Notes: generated by a model from the letters alone, not told the origin. 35,384 nucleotides of DNA from Solirubrobacterales bacterium (GCA_003137075.1 PLES01000100.1:1-35384), one strand, 5' to 3'. Shown: positions 10,016-19,796, counted from the first letter of the stretch. A program made the numbers and translations.

Positions 10016-11338
10016 ATGGCGAAGAGCAGCAGTGAGCTGTTGCGGATTGCGACCGCGGGATCCGTTGACGACGGCAAGTCAACCCTGATCGGGCGTCTGC
10101 TCCACGACACCAAGTCGATCCTCGAGGATCAGATGGATCACATCACCGAGACGTCCGAGCGTCGCGGTGACGGCTACGTGAACCTGGCGCTGCTGACCGA
10201 CGGCCTGCGGGCCGAGCGCGAGCAGGGGATCACGATCGACGTTGCCTATCGCTACTTCCAGACCGGTGCCGCTGCCACGCTTGACGACGCTGGGGCAGGC
10301 ACGCTTGAGGCCGCTTTCAAGACCGGCCGCAAGTTCATCATCGCCGACACCCCGGGACACGAGCAGTACACGCGCAACATGGTGACCGGCGCCTCGACCG
10401 CAGATCTCTCGATCGTGCTGGTTGACGCCCGCCGTGGGGTCAGCGAGCAGACCCATCGCCATGCCTACATCTCTTCGCTGCTGCGCACCCCACACCTGGT
10501 GGTCGCCGTCAACAAGATGGACCTGGTCGAGTACTCCGAAGTCGTGTTCAACCGCATCGTCGCCGAGATGACTGACTGGGCCGCGCGTCTGGAGATCGCC
10601 GACATCGTCTTCATCCCGATTTCAGCGCTACAGGGTGACAACGTCGTCGAGCGCTCCGTGAACATGCCCTGGTACCAGGGACCGTCGCTGCTCTACCACC
10701 TAGAGCACGTGGTGATCGCCACCGACCGAGAGATGGACAATGTGCGCTTCCCGGTCCAGTGGGTGATCCGCCCGATGACCGACGACCACCATGACTACCG
10801 CGGTTATGCGGGCCAGATGGCAGCCGGCATCCTGCGCCCCGGAAGCGAAGTGGTTGTGCTTCCCAGTGGCCGCAAGACCAAAGTCAAAACGATCGACAGC
10901 TACGACGGTGAGCTCGACGTCGCCTTCCCCTCGATGTCGGTGACCCTACGCCTGGAAGACGAGATCGATATCTCGCGCGGCGACATGATCGTCGACGCCG
11001 ACGAGGCTCCGACCGTCGCCCGGGAGTTTGAGGCGATGATCTGCTGGATGAGCGAGGAGCCGATGCGCACCGGCGGTCGTTACGCGGTCAAGCACACCAC
11101 GCGCTCAACCAAGACGATCGTCGACAAGCTCGAGTACCGCGTCGACGTCAACACGCTCGAACGTGACCACGACGTAGACGAGTTGCGGCTCAATGAAATC
11201 GGGCGCGTGCACCTGCGCACCAGCACCCCGTTGGTGGTGGACCCGTACTCGCGCAACCGCGCCACGGGCAGTTTCATCCTGATCGACGAGTCAACCAATG
11301 ACACCGTCGGCGCCGGGATGATCCGTTCCGGGCGATAG
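10016..11338 (+). CDS. cysN: Sulfate adenylyltransferase subunit 1 (GTPase), no fused APS kinase
   Basis: TAGSVDDGKSTLIGRLLHDTKSI, ADTPGHEQYTRNMVTGAS, VAVNKMDLV; ends at 440 aa without a CysC domain. Confidence 0.96.
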   Translation: MAKSSSELLRIATAGSVDDGKSTLIGRLLHDTKSILEDQMDHITETSERRGDGYVNLALLTDGLRAEREQGITIDVAYRYFQTGAAATLDDAGAGTLEAAFKTGRKFIIADTPGHEQYTRNMVTGASTADLSIVLVDARRGVSEQTHRHAYISSLLRTPHLVVAVNKMDLVEYSEVVFNRIVAEMTDWAARLEIADIVFIPISALQGDNVVERSVNMPWYQGPSLLYHLEHVVIATDREMDNVRFPVQWVIRPMTDDHHDYRGYAGQMAAGILRPGSEVVVLPSGRKTKVKTIDSYDGELDVAFPSMSVTLRLEDEIDISRGDMIVDADEAPTVAREFEAMICWMSEEPMRTGGRYAVKHTTRSTKTIVDKLEYRVDVNTLERDHDVDELRLNEIGRVHLRTSTPLVVDPYSRNRATGSFILIDESTNDTVGAGMIRSGR

Positions 11339-11381
11339 CCTGGTCTTCACCGAATCCGCTCCGGCCGCTAGCGTCACGCCG

Positions 11382-12923
11382 ATGCCTGCTGCCAAACGCC
11401 GGTCGTTGAGTCGTGAGAATCGGCCCGATCTGCTCGCGATCGCGGTTCCGGTGCTGGTCGGCGCGCTGCTCTGCGCGCTTGAACTGAACACCCGCAGCCT
11501 TTGGCTTGATGAGGGCGCGACCTTCGGGATCACCTCACAGCACGGCGCCGCGCTCTGGCACGGGATCAAAAACGACGGCGGCAACATGCTGCTCTACTAC
11601 CTGCTGATCCATGCGGTGGGTGTCGTCTTTGGCCACGCTGCCTGGGTGATGCGGCTGCCGTCGCTGCTTGCGATTGCCGCGACAGGGGGCCTGGTCGCAG
11701 CGATCGGCCTGCGACTGCTGCGCGACCGCCGTCAGGCGGTCGCGAGCGGCCTGCTGACGGTCATCAGCCTGCCGCTTGTGTTCTGGGGCCAGGATGCGCG
11801 CGGGTACGCACTGATGCTGGCGTTGGCGACCGCCTCGATGCTCGCCTTCATCGTGATCCTCGACGGTTCCCCGTCCCGCGCCGCGCCCGTCGCCTTTGTG
11901 CTGAGCACCGTCGCGGCGCTCTACTTCGGTTACGACGCCGGGCTGCTGATCCTCGTGCAGCTCGCGGTACTGCCGCTCTTCAGAGATCGCGCAAGGCTCG
12001 TGATCGGCTCGCTGGTGGTGGTCGCGCTGCTCTGCTTTCCGCTGCTGGTACTCGCGCTCGACCGCGGCTCAGGGCAGCTCTTCTGGGTACCGCCGCTGAG
12101 CGGCTCCGTGCTCGGTGAGACGCTGATGACGCTGCTCTCCGCGGGCATGCCGCCGAACTTCCACGAAAACGCCGGCTCGGTGGCCACGGAGATCATCAGT
12201 GGGCTGTTGATGATCGCGGCGGTGACCCTGGCTGTGCGCGCCGGTCGCCGGCTGCGTCTACTGGTCGCCTGGCTACTGATCCCGGCGGTCGTAGGGCTCG
12301 CCGTCTCCGCGGCCGGAAAGCCGATCGAGCTGGCGCGTTGCTCGATCCTGCTGATGCCGGCGCTGTCGCTGCTGCTGGTCTGGCTACTCGCTCGTGCGAC
12401 ACTGCCGCGCGGCGCCGGTGTTGCCGCTTTCGCGGCGTTGATCGCGTTGCGCGTGCTGCAGATCGTTCCCAGCTACGGCACCTCGCCGGAGGACTGGAAG
12501 GCCGCCACGGCCGCGGTGCTGACGGGCACGGCCTCACAGCCGGCCTGCATCGCCTTCTATCCGCAGGATGGGCGAGAGGTCTTCGACTACTACCTGGAAC
12601 GCTCTACCAGGCCTCGCCTGGACAGCGACGCGACTCAGCGCCTGACGCCGGTATTGCCGACGCTCGAGTGGGGGACCGTCAAACCGTTCGTCGAGCAGTA
12701 CCGCACCCTGAACGGCGGCCCCCTGGCCGCCGTCGAGCAGCGCTGCGCGGTTCTCTATCTGCTCGCGAGCCACGTCGGTCAGAGCAGTGGCCCCGCCGTA
12801 TCGCGCGCGCATCTGGCCCGCTACGACCAGCTGCTTGGGGCGCTCGCAAAGGCCTACCCACAGCAGGACTCGCGCAAGTTCGGCTGGGCAGGACCGGTTT
12901 ACGTCGAGCGCTACTCGCGCTAG
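11382..12923 (+). CDS. Multi-pass membrane glycosyltransferase, GT39/ArnT-like
   Basis: NTRSLWLDEGATFGI...YYLLIHAVG motif near N-terminus, about 10 hydrophobic segments, soluble C-terminal domain. Confidence 0.75.
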   Translation: MPAAKRRSLSRENRPDLLAIAVPVLVGALLCALELNTRSLWLDEGATFGITSQHGAALWHGIKNDGGNMLLYYLLIHAVGVVFGHAAWVMRLPSLLAIAATGGLVAAIGLRLLRDRRQAVASGLLTVISLPLVFWGQDARGYALMLALATASMLAFIVILDGSPSRAAPVAFVLSTVAALYFGYDAGLLILVQLAVLPLFRDRARLVIGSLVVVALLCFPLLVLALDRGSGQLFWVPPLSGSVLGETLMTLLSAGMPPNFHENAGSVATEIISGLLMIAAVTLAVRAGRRLRLLVAWLLIPAVVGLAVSAAGKPIELARCSILLMPALSLLLVWLLARATLPRGAGVAAFAALIALRVLQIVPSYGTSPEDWKAATAAVLTGTASQPACIAFYPQDGREVFDYYLERSTRPRLDSDATQRLTPVLPTLEWGTVKPFVEQYRTLNGGPLAAVEQRCAVLYLLASHVGQSSGPAVSRAHLARYDQLLGALAKAYPQQDSRKFGWAGPVYVERYSR

Positions 12924-12926
12924 TTC

Positions 12927-12943
12927 GCGCCCGCTAGGGGCGC
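12927..12943. terminator. Candidate bidirectional terminator hairpin
   Basis: GCGCCC-GCTAG-GGGCGC perfect inverted repeat; loop contains the stop codon of the minus-strand gene. Confidence 0.5.
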
Positions 12944-14145
12944 AGCCAGATGCCCACGTAGGTGAACCAGGACAGCACCAGCAGGCAGGCGACGTCGGCG
13001 ACCAGCAGCCACTTCTGCGTGCGCCCCTCGTGCTCGGCGCCGACGATCAGCACCACCGGGAAGGCGCAGATCAGCAGTCGCGGGTTGGGCGGCGTCTTGG
13101 CCGAGGTCAACGCCAGCAGCGCGGCGAAAGCGGTGAACACCCAGACGGGAACCGGAATCGTGTCCCGGCGCTTCCAGAGGCGCCAGAGGCCATAGATCAG
13201 GAAGGCCGTTCCAAGCAGGGCGAGGATGCCGTTCAGATCGATCCCGCCAGGACCATGGCGGTGGCCGACGCCACCGATGAAGATCTGGTGGATCAGCGAG
13301 CCGAACACGTCCGGTATCGCGAGCGGCGTTGTCTGCTCCTGCCAGGCGCCCTTCTGGGCGTGGAAGGAGGCGAGCGGCGTGCCGGTGAGAAACCACAGGA
13401 AGATCCCGAACGCGACCAGGCCGGCCGGTGAGAGGATCGGAGCCAGCAGCGAACGTCGCGCCTGCTTGTCGGCCCAGCCACGCTTGCGGATCTCAAGTCC
13501 GGCGGCGACCGCGCAGGCGGGGATCGCCGCGACGGCGACCGGGCTCACCGCGGTCGCGAGGCCGGCCAGCAGGCCGGCCCGGACCCACTGCTTGCGACCC
13601 AGCAGCAGCAGGCAGCCGGCCACCAGCGAGATCAGCAGACCCTCGGTGTAGACCATCGAGAAGACGACGGTGCCGGGGAAGAAGCACCAAAAGATCAGCG
13701 CACGCTTTGCGGCTGCCTCTCCCCACCACTGCTCCGCCAGCCTCGTCACCAGCAGGGTCGCGGTGGCGCCGGTGATCAGTGAGATCAGCAGTCCCGAGTA
13801 GATCAGCGGGATCTGGGTGACGTGGAAGACAAGCCACTCGAGCATCGGGAAGAGCGGCAGGAAGCCGAGCGTCGTGTAGTGCTGCGCCAGCGTTGTGGAG
13901 TGGAGCGAGTAGTGGGGGAACCAGTACCAGTGCTGCGCCGTGAGCACGTACCACTTGCCGTCCCAGTTCCGAAAGGCGCGGCCGAGGTTTGCGTTGTTTA
14001 CGGCCGCATCGACCAGCGCGAGCACCAGATAGACAAGTCGTGATGCGGCGTAGATCGCGAGCGGGTAGCGGGCGCGCTGCCACGTGGCCGTCGTCTTCCA
14101 GTAGCGCAACCCACGAGCCGGGAGCGCCTCCGGAAGCGTGTTCAT
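12934..14145 (-). CDS. Membrane mannosyltransferase-like protein (PIG-V-like)
   Basis: NWDGKWYVLTAQHWYWFP, LGFLPLFPMLEWLV, FWCFFPGTVVFSMVYTEGLLISLVAGCLLL typical of bacterial PIG-V-like multi-pass glycosyltransferases. Confidence 0.7.
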   Translation of the reverse strand: MNTLPEALPARGLRYWKTTATWQRARYPLAIYAASRLVYLVLALVDAAVNNANLGRAFRNWDGKWYVLTAQHWYWFPHYSLHSTTLAQHYTTLGFLPLFPMLEWLVFHVTQIPLIYSGLLISLITGATATLLVTRLAEQWWGEAAAKRALIFWCFFPGTVVFSMVYTEGLLISLVAGCLLLLGRKQWVRAGLLAGLATAVSPVAVAAIPACAVAAGLEIRKRGWADKQARRSLLAPILSPAGLVAFGIFLWFLTGTPLASFHAQKGAWQEQTTPLAIPDVFGSLIHQIFIGGVGHRHGPGGIDLNGILALLGTAFLIYGLWRLWKRRDTIPVPVWVFTAFAALLALTSAKTPPNPRLLICAFPVVLIVGAEHEGRTQKWLLVADVACLLVLSWFTYVGIWLRP

Positions 14146-14244
14146 GGGCGCCAGTTTAGAACGTGGTTATCTGGATCGCCGGCTCGCCCACAGGCCCCAA
14201 GCCGTCGGTCGTGAGGCCAACGCAGGTAAAGTGCTGCGGCCACC

Positions 14245-16020
14245 ATGTTCTCGAAGATCTTGATTGCCAACCGTGGGGAGATCGCGCTGCGGATCGTGCG
14301 TGCCTGCGAGGAGTTGGGTGTCCCCAGCGTCGCTGTTTACTCCGAGCTTGACCGCGACGCGCCGCATGTTCGCCGCGCGGATGAGGCCTATCTGTTGGGC
14401 CCCGGGCCGGCGAGTGAGAGCTATCTGAACGTTGAGAAGCTGCTCGAAGTGATCGAGCGCACCGGCGCTGACGCTGTCCATCCCGGCTATGGCTTCCTGG
14501 CTGAGAACGCTGCCTTCGCGGCGACGCTTGAGCAGCATGGGATCACATTCATCGGGCCGTCGTCGTCGGCGATCGACGCGATGGGCTCGAAGACGAAGGC
14601 ACGTGAGTTGATGGCCGCGGCGGGCGTGCCGATTGTGCCCGGGACCACCGAGCCGGTTGACAGCGTCGAGGATGCACGCAGGATCATCGCCGAGTCGATC
14701 GGCTTCCCGGTTGCGGTGAAGGCTGCTGGTGGTGGCGGCGGCAAGGGTTTCCGGGTCGCGTTGACGCAGGATGAGCTGCAGGACGCGTTTGAGGGTGCGG
14801 CGCGCGAGGGTGAGAAGTTCTTCGCCGACGCGACCGTTTACTTGGAGCGCTATCTGCCGGACCCCCGCCACGTTGAGGTCCAGATCCTGGCCGACAAGCA
14901 CGGAAGCGTGATTTACCTCGGCGAGCGTGACTGCTCGCTGCAGCGCCGTCACCAGAAGCTGATCGAGGAAGCGCCCGCCCCGGCTGTCGAGGCGATCCCG
15001 GGGCTGCGGAAGAAGATCGGCAAGATCGGCACGGACGCCGCCGCCGCTGTGAACTACTCGGGCGCCGGCACGATCGAGGGACTGTTGCAGGACGGCGAGT
15101 ACTTCTTTCTGGAGATGAACACCCGGGTTCAGGTTGAGCACTGCGTGACTGAGATGGTCACCGGGATCGACATCGTCAAGGAAGGCATCCGGGTCGCCGC
15201 CGGCGAGCCGCTCGCCTACACACAGGATGACATCGTCCTGCGTGGCCACGCGATCGAGTGCCGCATCAACGCTGAGGACGCTTCCAAGAACTTCGCGCCC
15301 GCGCCCGGCAAGATCGGTAACTACCGCGAGCCGAGCGGGCCGGGTGTGCGGGTCGATTCCGGCGTCGGCCCCGGTGCCGAGGTTTCGCCGATGTATGACC
15401 CGATGGTCGCGAAACTGATCGTCTGGGACGCGGACCGTGAACAGGCCACGCGCCGGATGATCCGGGCTTTGCGGGAGTACGAGATCGGCGACCTGAAGAC
15501 GCTGCTGCCGTTCCACGAGGCGATCCTGCAGACGCCGCAGTGGGCTAACGCCGAGACCTGCCGCGATCTGATCGAGGATCGCGCCTGGCTGAAGCAGCTC
15601 GCCTTCGCGAAGGCCGAGAAGCCCGCTGACGGCGAGGCACCGAAGGTCGAGCAGCAGTACACCGTTGAGGTCTCCGGGAAGCGCTTCGAGGTAAAGGTGA
15701 TCGGCGCCGCCGCAACCACGGGCTTGCAAGCCACCTCCGCTCCTCGTGCCGCACCGAAACGCAGCGAACGCAAAGCCTCCTCAAGCAACGGCGCCTCCGG
15801 CGACACGCTCACCACCCCCTTGCAGGGCACCGTCTTCAAAGTCGTCGTCGAACTGGGGGCCACGGTCGAAGAGGGCACCCTGATCTGTGTGATCGAAGCG
15901 ATGAAGATGGAAAACGAGATCACCGCTCACAAATCCGGGATCGTCACCGAGCTCCCCGTCACCGTTGGAGCCTCCGTCTCCGTTGGCGACACCCTCGCGG
16001 TGATCACCGCCGCCAGCTGA
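14245..16020 (+). CDS. pccA: Acetyl/propionyl-CoA carboxylase alpha subunit (biotin carboxylase + biotin carboxyl carrier)
   Basis: FSKILIANRGEIALRIVRACEELGV; AAGGGGGKGFR; FLEMNTRVQVEHCVTEMVTGIDIVKEGIRVAAGEPL; C-terminal biotinyl motif CVIEAMKMENEI. Confidence 0.97.
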   Translation: MFSKILIANRGEIALRIVRACEELGVPSVAVYSELDRDAPHVRRADEAYLLGPGPASESYLNVEKLLEVIERTGADAVHPGYGFLAENAAFAATLEQHGITFIGPSSSAIDAMGSKTKARELMAAAGVPIVPGTTEPVDSVEDARRIIAESIGFPVAVKAAGGGGGKGFRVALTQDELQDAFEGAAREGEKFFADATVYLERYLPDPRHVEVQILADKHGSVIYLGERDCSLQRRHQKLIEEAPAPAVEAIPGLRKKIGKIGTDAAAAVNYSGAGTIEGLLQDGEYFFLEMNTRVQVEHCVTEMVTGIDIVKEGIRVAAGEPLAYTQDDIVLRGHAIECRINAEDASKNFAPAPGKIGNYREPSGPGVRVDSGVGPGAEVSPMYDPMVAKLIVWDADREQATRRMIRALREYEIGDLKTLLPFHEAILQTPQWANAETCRDLIEDRAWLKQLAFAKAEKPADGEAPKVEQQYTVEVSGKRFEVKVIGAAATTGLQATSAPRAAPKRSERKASSSNGASGDTLTTPLQGTVFKVVVELGATVEEGTLICVIEAMKMENEITAHKSGIVTELPVTVGASVSVGDTLAVITAAS

Positions 16021-16067
16021 ATGTTGTGATTTCACCTCCGGTATTCGGAGGTGAAATCACAACATTC
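16019..16067. terminator. 22-bp perfect inverted repeat with 5-nt loop between convergent genes; probable bidirectional terminator
   Basis: GAATGTTGTGATTTCACCTCCG - GTATT - CGGAGGTGAAATCACAACATTC; left arm begins inside pccA stop codon; no T-tract on either side. Confidence 0.7.
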
Positions 16068-16098
16068 GTCCCGTGAACCAGCGGCAAGACCGGTCAGG

Positions 16099-16917
16099 TC
16101 AGTTAGCGGCGGCTGCCAGGTTGTCGGCGTGAATCCGCTTCTGGGCGGCGCTGCGCCGACCCTCGGGCAGCGTGACCGCTGACCCACCGCCCGCTCGCAA
16201 TGCGTCGAGGTACGCCACGTCCTGCGCCAAAATCGCCTGCGCCTGAGGCCTGTTCAACGGGGCGCCGTGCCCAGGCACGACCAGCTCGGCCCGCCCCACC
16301 AACGGCGCGAACCGCATCAACGTCTCCCGGTAGGCCGCAAGCGTCCCCCCGCTCCCCGCTGAGATCATCGGGATCTCAACCGGCGAGAGGTAGTCGCCGC
16401 AGACCAGCACCGACGCCCACGGGAGCCAGTACGCGACTCCGTCGACGCTGTGCCCGTCGGCCGGATAGACCTCGATCTCGCCGGCCCCGCCCGCGCCCCC
16501 GGAGCCGCCCTCCGAACCAATCGACAGACGTCCGGGCACCGGCAGGCCTTGAAACGAGCCCAGCCCAAGCGGCTTGCGACCGCTGACGTACCACTCGACG
16601 TCGAAGTCGCGCAGCTTGCGCTGTGCCTCACCGATCTCCGAGTTCAGCCGTGCGGCGGTCGACTCGCCGACCCCGAGCGAGGCCTGTGGGAAGGCCAGCA
16701 GGCCGAGCAGGTGATCCCAGTCGCCGTGAGTGGCCAGCAGGCCACTCACCGGAAAGCCCGCCTGCTCAAGCAGGGTCGGCAGTGCATCGAGCTCGTCCGG
16801 TAGCACCGGCGAGTCGATCAGGAAGCCCTCATCGCCGGAGCGCACCGCCGTGCAGGTCGTCTGCCAGACGCCGCTGATGACGACGATCACGTCTTGATGT
16901 ACAGCCAAAGCCCGCAT
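16099..16917 (-). CDS. MBL-fold metallo-hydrolase
   Basis: LLATHGDWDHLLGL, YPADGHSVDGVAYWLPWASVLVCGDYLSPVEIP, LVVPGHGAPL. Confidence 0.85.
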   Translation of the reverse strand: MRALAVHQDVIVVISGVWQTTCTAVRSGDEGFLIDSPVLPDELDALPTLLEQAGFPVSGLLATHGDWDHLLGLLAFPQASLGVGESTAARLNSEIGEAQRKLRDFDVEWYVSGRKPLGLGSFQGLPVPGRLSIGSEGGSGGAGGAGEIEVYPADGHSVDGVAYWLPWASVLVCGDYLSPVEIPMISAGSGGTLAAYRETLMRFAPLVGRAELVVPGHGAPLNRPQAQAILAQDVAYLDALRAGGGSAVTLPEGRRSAAQKRIHADNLAAAAN

Positions 16918-16960
16918 CTAGAAAACTCGCCGGCTGCGCGACCACGCGTCGCGAAACGAC

Positions 16961-17644
16961 CTAGCCCGCTTCGATCAGCTTGGCCGCTTCCTTGAGCGTC
17001 TTGACCTCGGCGTCAGGCTTCTTCTGACCGGCCTCCAGCACCTGCCCGTGACGGTTGACCCAGATCACCGGGATCTTCTTCTTGATGCAGGGCTCGACGT
17101 CGTGGTAGTAGCTCGCGGCGATGTGGACCCAGCCCTTCTTACCGCCGATCCGGCGCTCACACTCGGTGAAGTGGGCGGCGTCGGGCTTGTAGGAGCGGAC
17201 CTGCTGGGCCGTTACGACCAGGTCGAAGTCGAGCGGGATGTGACGGCGGGTGAGGCCGAGAAGCTTGTCGTCGATGTTTGAGATCAGGCCGGTGCTGTAC
17301 TTCTTCGCGATCTTCTGGAGGACCGGGTTGGTCTCCTTGAAGGCCGGCCAGCGCTGGACCGAGTCGGGCAGGAAGCCCGCGCGGGAAGGTTCGAGTGGCC
17401 AACCGAGGTCCTTCGCGATCTGGACCGCGGTGCGACGCAGAACTTCGGCGTAAAGCTCGTAGGAGCCGGCCTGGATCTGCTGCTGAACTTCGTGGAACAT
17501 CGGTACGAGCGTTTCCGGGTCAATTCCGGTGAAGCCGTCGCGTGAGGCTTCCTTCGTAAACGCGTCGACGGCGCCAGCTTCCCAGTCGATCAGGGTGCCG
17601 TAGACGTCGAAGGTGACAAAAGTGATCTGCTTGGGTATCGCCAT
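16961..17644 (-). CDS. HAD hydrolase, haloacid dehalogenase type II-like
   Basis: FVTFDVYGTLIDWEAGA nucleophile motif; GLISNIDDKLLGLTRRHI; VAASYYHDVEP-like motif (HIAASYYHDVEP). Confidence 0.85.
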   Translation of the reverse strand: MAIPKQITFVTFDVYGTLIDWEAGAVDAFTKEASRDGFTGIDPETLVPMFHEVQQQIQAGSYELYAEVLRRTAVQIAKDLGWPLEPSRAGFLPDSVQRWPAFKETNPVLQKIAKKYSTGLISNIDDKLLGLTRRHIPLDFDLVVTAQQVRSYKPDAAHFTECERRIGGKKGWVHIAASYYHDVEPCIKKKIPVIWVNRHGQVLEAGQKKPDAEVKTLKEAAKLIEAG

Positions 17645-17762
17645 GGACTAGCCATGATGCCATTTTTCGGGCTGGTCTGATCGTCCGGCAGCAGTCGGTG
17701 CAACCGTTGTGTGCGCGATCCCACGGGGGGCGCGAGCCAGCTTTCCAATAGATTGCAAGGTT

Positions 17763-18914
17763 ATGGATCTGCTCGAATATCAAGGTAAGCAACTGTTCGC
17801 GCGTCACGGCATCCCGGTTCCGTCCGGAAAGCCAGCGCGCACAGTGGAAGAAGCTGTAGCGGCGGCGGACGAGATCGGCTACCCATGTGCTGTCAAAGCA
17901 CAGGTGCAGATCGGCGGACGCGGCAAGCTCGGCGGCATCAAAATCGCCGCCAACAAGGACGAGGCCCGCGAGCACGCGCAAGCGATCCTCGGTATGGACA
18001 TCAAGGGATTGACGGTTTATGAGGTCTGGATCGAGGGCGCGTCCCAGATCGCATCCGAGTACTACGCGTCGGTCGTGTTCGACCGCAGCGCCAAGGCGCC
18101 GTTGGTCATGCTCTCAACCAAGGGCGGCATGGACATCGAGGCCGTGGCCGATGAGGACCCCGATGCGATCGCGCACCTGCACGTTGACGCGCTGATCGGC
18201 TTCCAGGACTTTCATGGTCGCCAGCTGGCGTTCGACGCCGGTGTCGATGCGGATGTTGTGCGTCCGATCGGAGCGTTCCTCAAGCAGCTCTACAACACGT
18301 TCGTTGCCGAGGAGTGCCTGCTGGTCGAGGTTAACCCGCTGATCATCACGCCCGAGCGCACGCTCACGGCGCTCGACGCCAAGGTCACGCTCGACAACAA
18401 CTCGCTCTTCCGCCACAAGGACAACGCGGAACTGCGTGACCTCTCAGCCGAGGACCCGCAGGAGAAGATGGCCCATGACCGTGGCCTGACTTACGTCAAG
18501 TTGGACGGCAATATCGGCATTCTCGGCAACGGTGCCGGGCTCGTGATGTCGACGCTTGACGTCGTCAAAGGCGCCGGCGGTGAGCCGGCCAACTTCCTCG
18601 ATGCCGGCGGCGGCTCCAAGGCCGAGGCGATCACCAGCGCGGTTGAGGTGATCCTCTCCGACAGCAAGGTCGAGGCCGTGCTGTTCAACATCTTCGGCGG
18701 CATCACCCGCTGTGATGAGGTCGCCAACGGCCTGATCGAGGCGTTCAGCCAGCTCAACCCGAGCGTGCCGTTCGTGGTCCGGCTTGACGGCACCAACGAC
18801 AAGGAGGGCCGCCAGATCCTGGCCGAGGCCAACCTGCCCAACGTGTACACCGAGGCGACCATGGACGGCGCTGCCGCGAAGGTCGTCGAACTGGCGAAGG
18901 CGCATCACGCATGA
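17763..18914 (+). CDS. sucC: Succinyl-CoA ligase beta subunit
   Basis: MDLLEYQGKQLFARHGIPVPSG; EVNPLIITPERTLTALDAKVTLDNNSLFRH; FNIFGGITRCDEVANG. Confidence 0.97.
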   Translation: MDLLEYQGKQLFARHGIPVPSGKPARTVEEAVAAADEIGYPCAVKAQVQIGGRGKLGGIKIAANKDEAREHAQAILGMDIKGLTVYEVWIEGASQIASEYYASVVFDRSAKAPLVMLSTKGGMDIEAVADEDPDAIAHLHVDALIGFQDFHGRQLAFDAGVDADVVRPIGAFLKQLYNTFVAEECLLVEVNPLIITPERTLTALDAKVTLDNNSLFRHKDNAELRDLSAEDPQEKMAHDRGLTYVKLDGNIGILGNGAGLVMSTLDVVKGAGGEPANFLDAGGGSKAEAITSAVEVILSDSKVEAVLFNIFGGITRCDEVANGLIEAFSQLNPSVPFVVRLDGTNDKEGRQILAEANLPNVYTEATMDGAAAKVVELAKAHHA

Positions 18915-19786
18915 GCATCCTGATTGACAAGAACACGCGTCTGGTGACGACCGGCATCACCGGAAGTGAGGGCAGGTTCCACACGCTACGCAACCGCGAC
19001 TACGGCACCAACGTGGTGGCCGGCGTCACCCCCGGCAAGGGCGGTCAGGATGTTGACGGGATTCCCGTCTTCAACACGATCGCCGAGGCCGTCGACAAGC
19101 AGGGCGCAAACACGGCGATGATCTTCGTGCCGCCGCCGTTCGCCGCGGACTCGATCCTTGAGGCCGAGGAGGCTGGGATCGAACTGATCATCGCGATCAC
19201 CGAGGGGATCCCAGCGCACGACGAGCTGCGAGCCTTCCAGGTGATCAAGAAGAACGGCCGCTCGCGGCTGGTCGGCCCCAACTGCCCCGGCATCCTCTCG
19301 CCGGACAAGGCCAACGTCGGGATCATCCCGGCGACGTTCTTCAAGCCGGGCAACGTCGGCGTTGTCTCGCGCTCGGGCACGCTCACCTACCAGGTCGGGA
19401 ATGAGCTGGCGCTGAGCGGCTTCGGCAACTCATCGATCGTCGGCATCGGCGGCGACCCGGTTCCGGGCACCGACTTCATCGACGTGATCGGTCTCTTCCA
19501 GGACGATCCCGAGACCGAGTTGATCGTGATGTGCGGTGAGATCGGCGGCGACGCCGAAGAGAAAGCGGCCGAGTTCATCGGCGAGCACGTGACCAAGCCG
19601 GTCGTCGGCTACATCGCCGGCTTCACCGCGCCTCCCGGCAAGCAGATGGGCCATGCCGGCGCAATCGTCTCCGGCTCCCACGGCACCGCCGCCGCCAAGG
19701 CGCAGGCGTTGGAGGCCAAGGGCGTGAGGGTCGGGCGCACCCCGACGCAGGTCGCCCAGATCGCCATGGAGATCCTCGGCAAGTAA
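18911..19786 (+). CDS. sucD: Succinyl-CoA ligase alpha subunit
   Basis: TTGITGSEGRFHTLRNRDYGTNVVAGVTPGKGGQ; GPNCPGILSPDKANVGIIP; GHAGAIVSGSHGTAAAK; ATGA overlap with sucC. Confidence 0.97.
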   Translation: MSILIDKNTRLVTTGITGSEGRFHTLRNRDYGTNVVAGVTPGKGGQDVDGIPVFNTIAEAVDKQGANTAMIFVPPPFAADSILEAEEAGIELIIAITEGIPAHDELRAFQVIKKNGRSRLVGPNCPGILSPDKANVGIIPATFFKPGNVGVVSRSGTLTYQVGNELALSGFGNSSIVGIGGDPVPGTDFIDVIGLFQDDPETELIVMCGEIGGDAEEKAAEFIGEHVTKPVVGYIAGFTAPPGKQMGHAGAIVSGSHGTAAAKAQALEAKGVRVGRTPTQVAQIAMEILGK

Positions 19787-19796
19787 GTATCTGGCC

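Noticed and set aside
14167-15729. 520-aa antisense ORF opposite pccA
   Set aside because: pccA is unequivocal on the plus strand; the mirror frame is a typical high-GC artefact with no recognisable domain.
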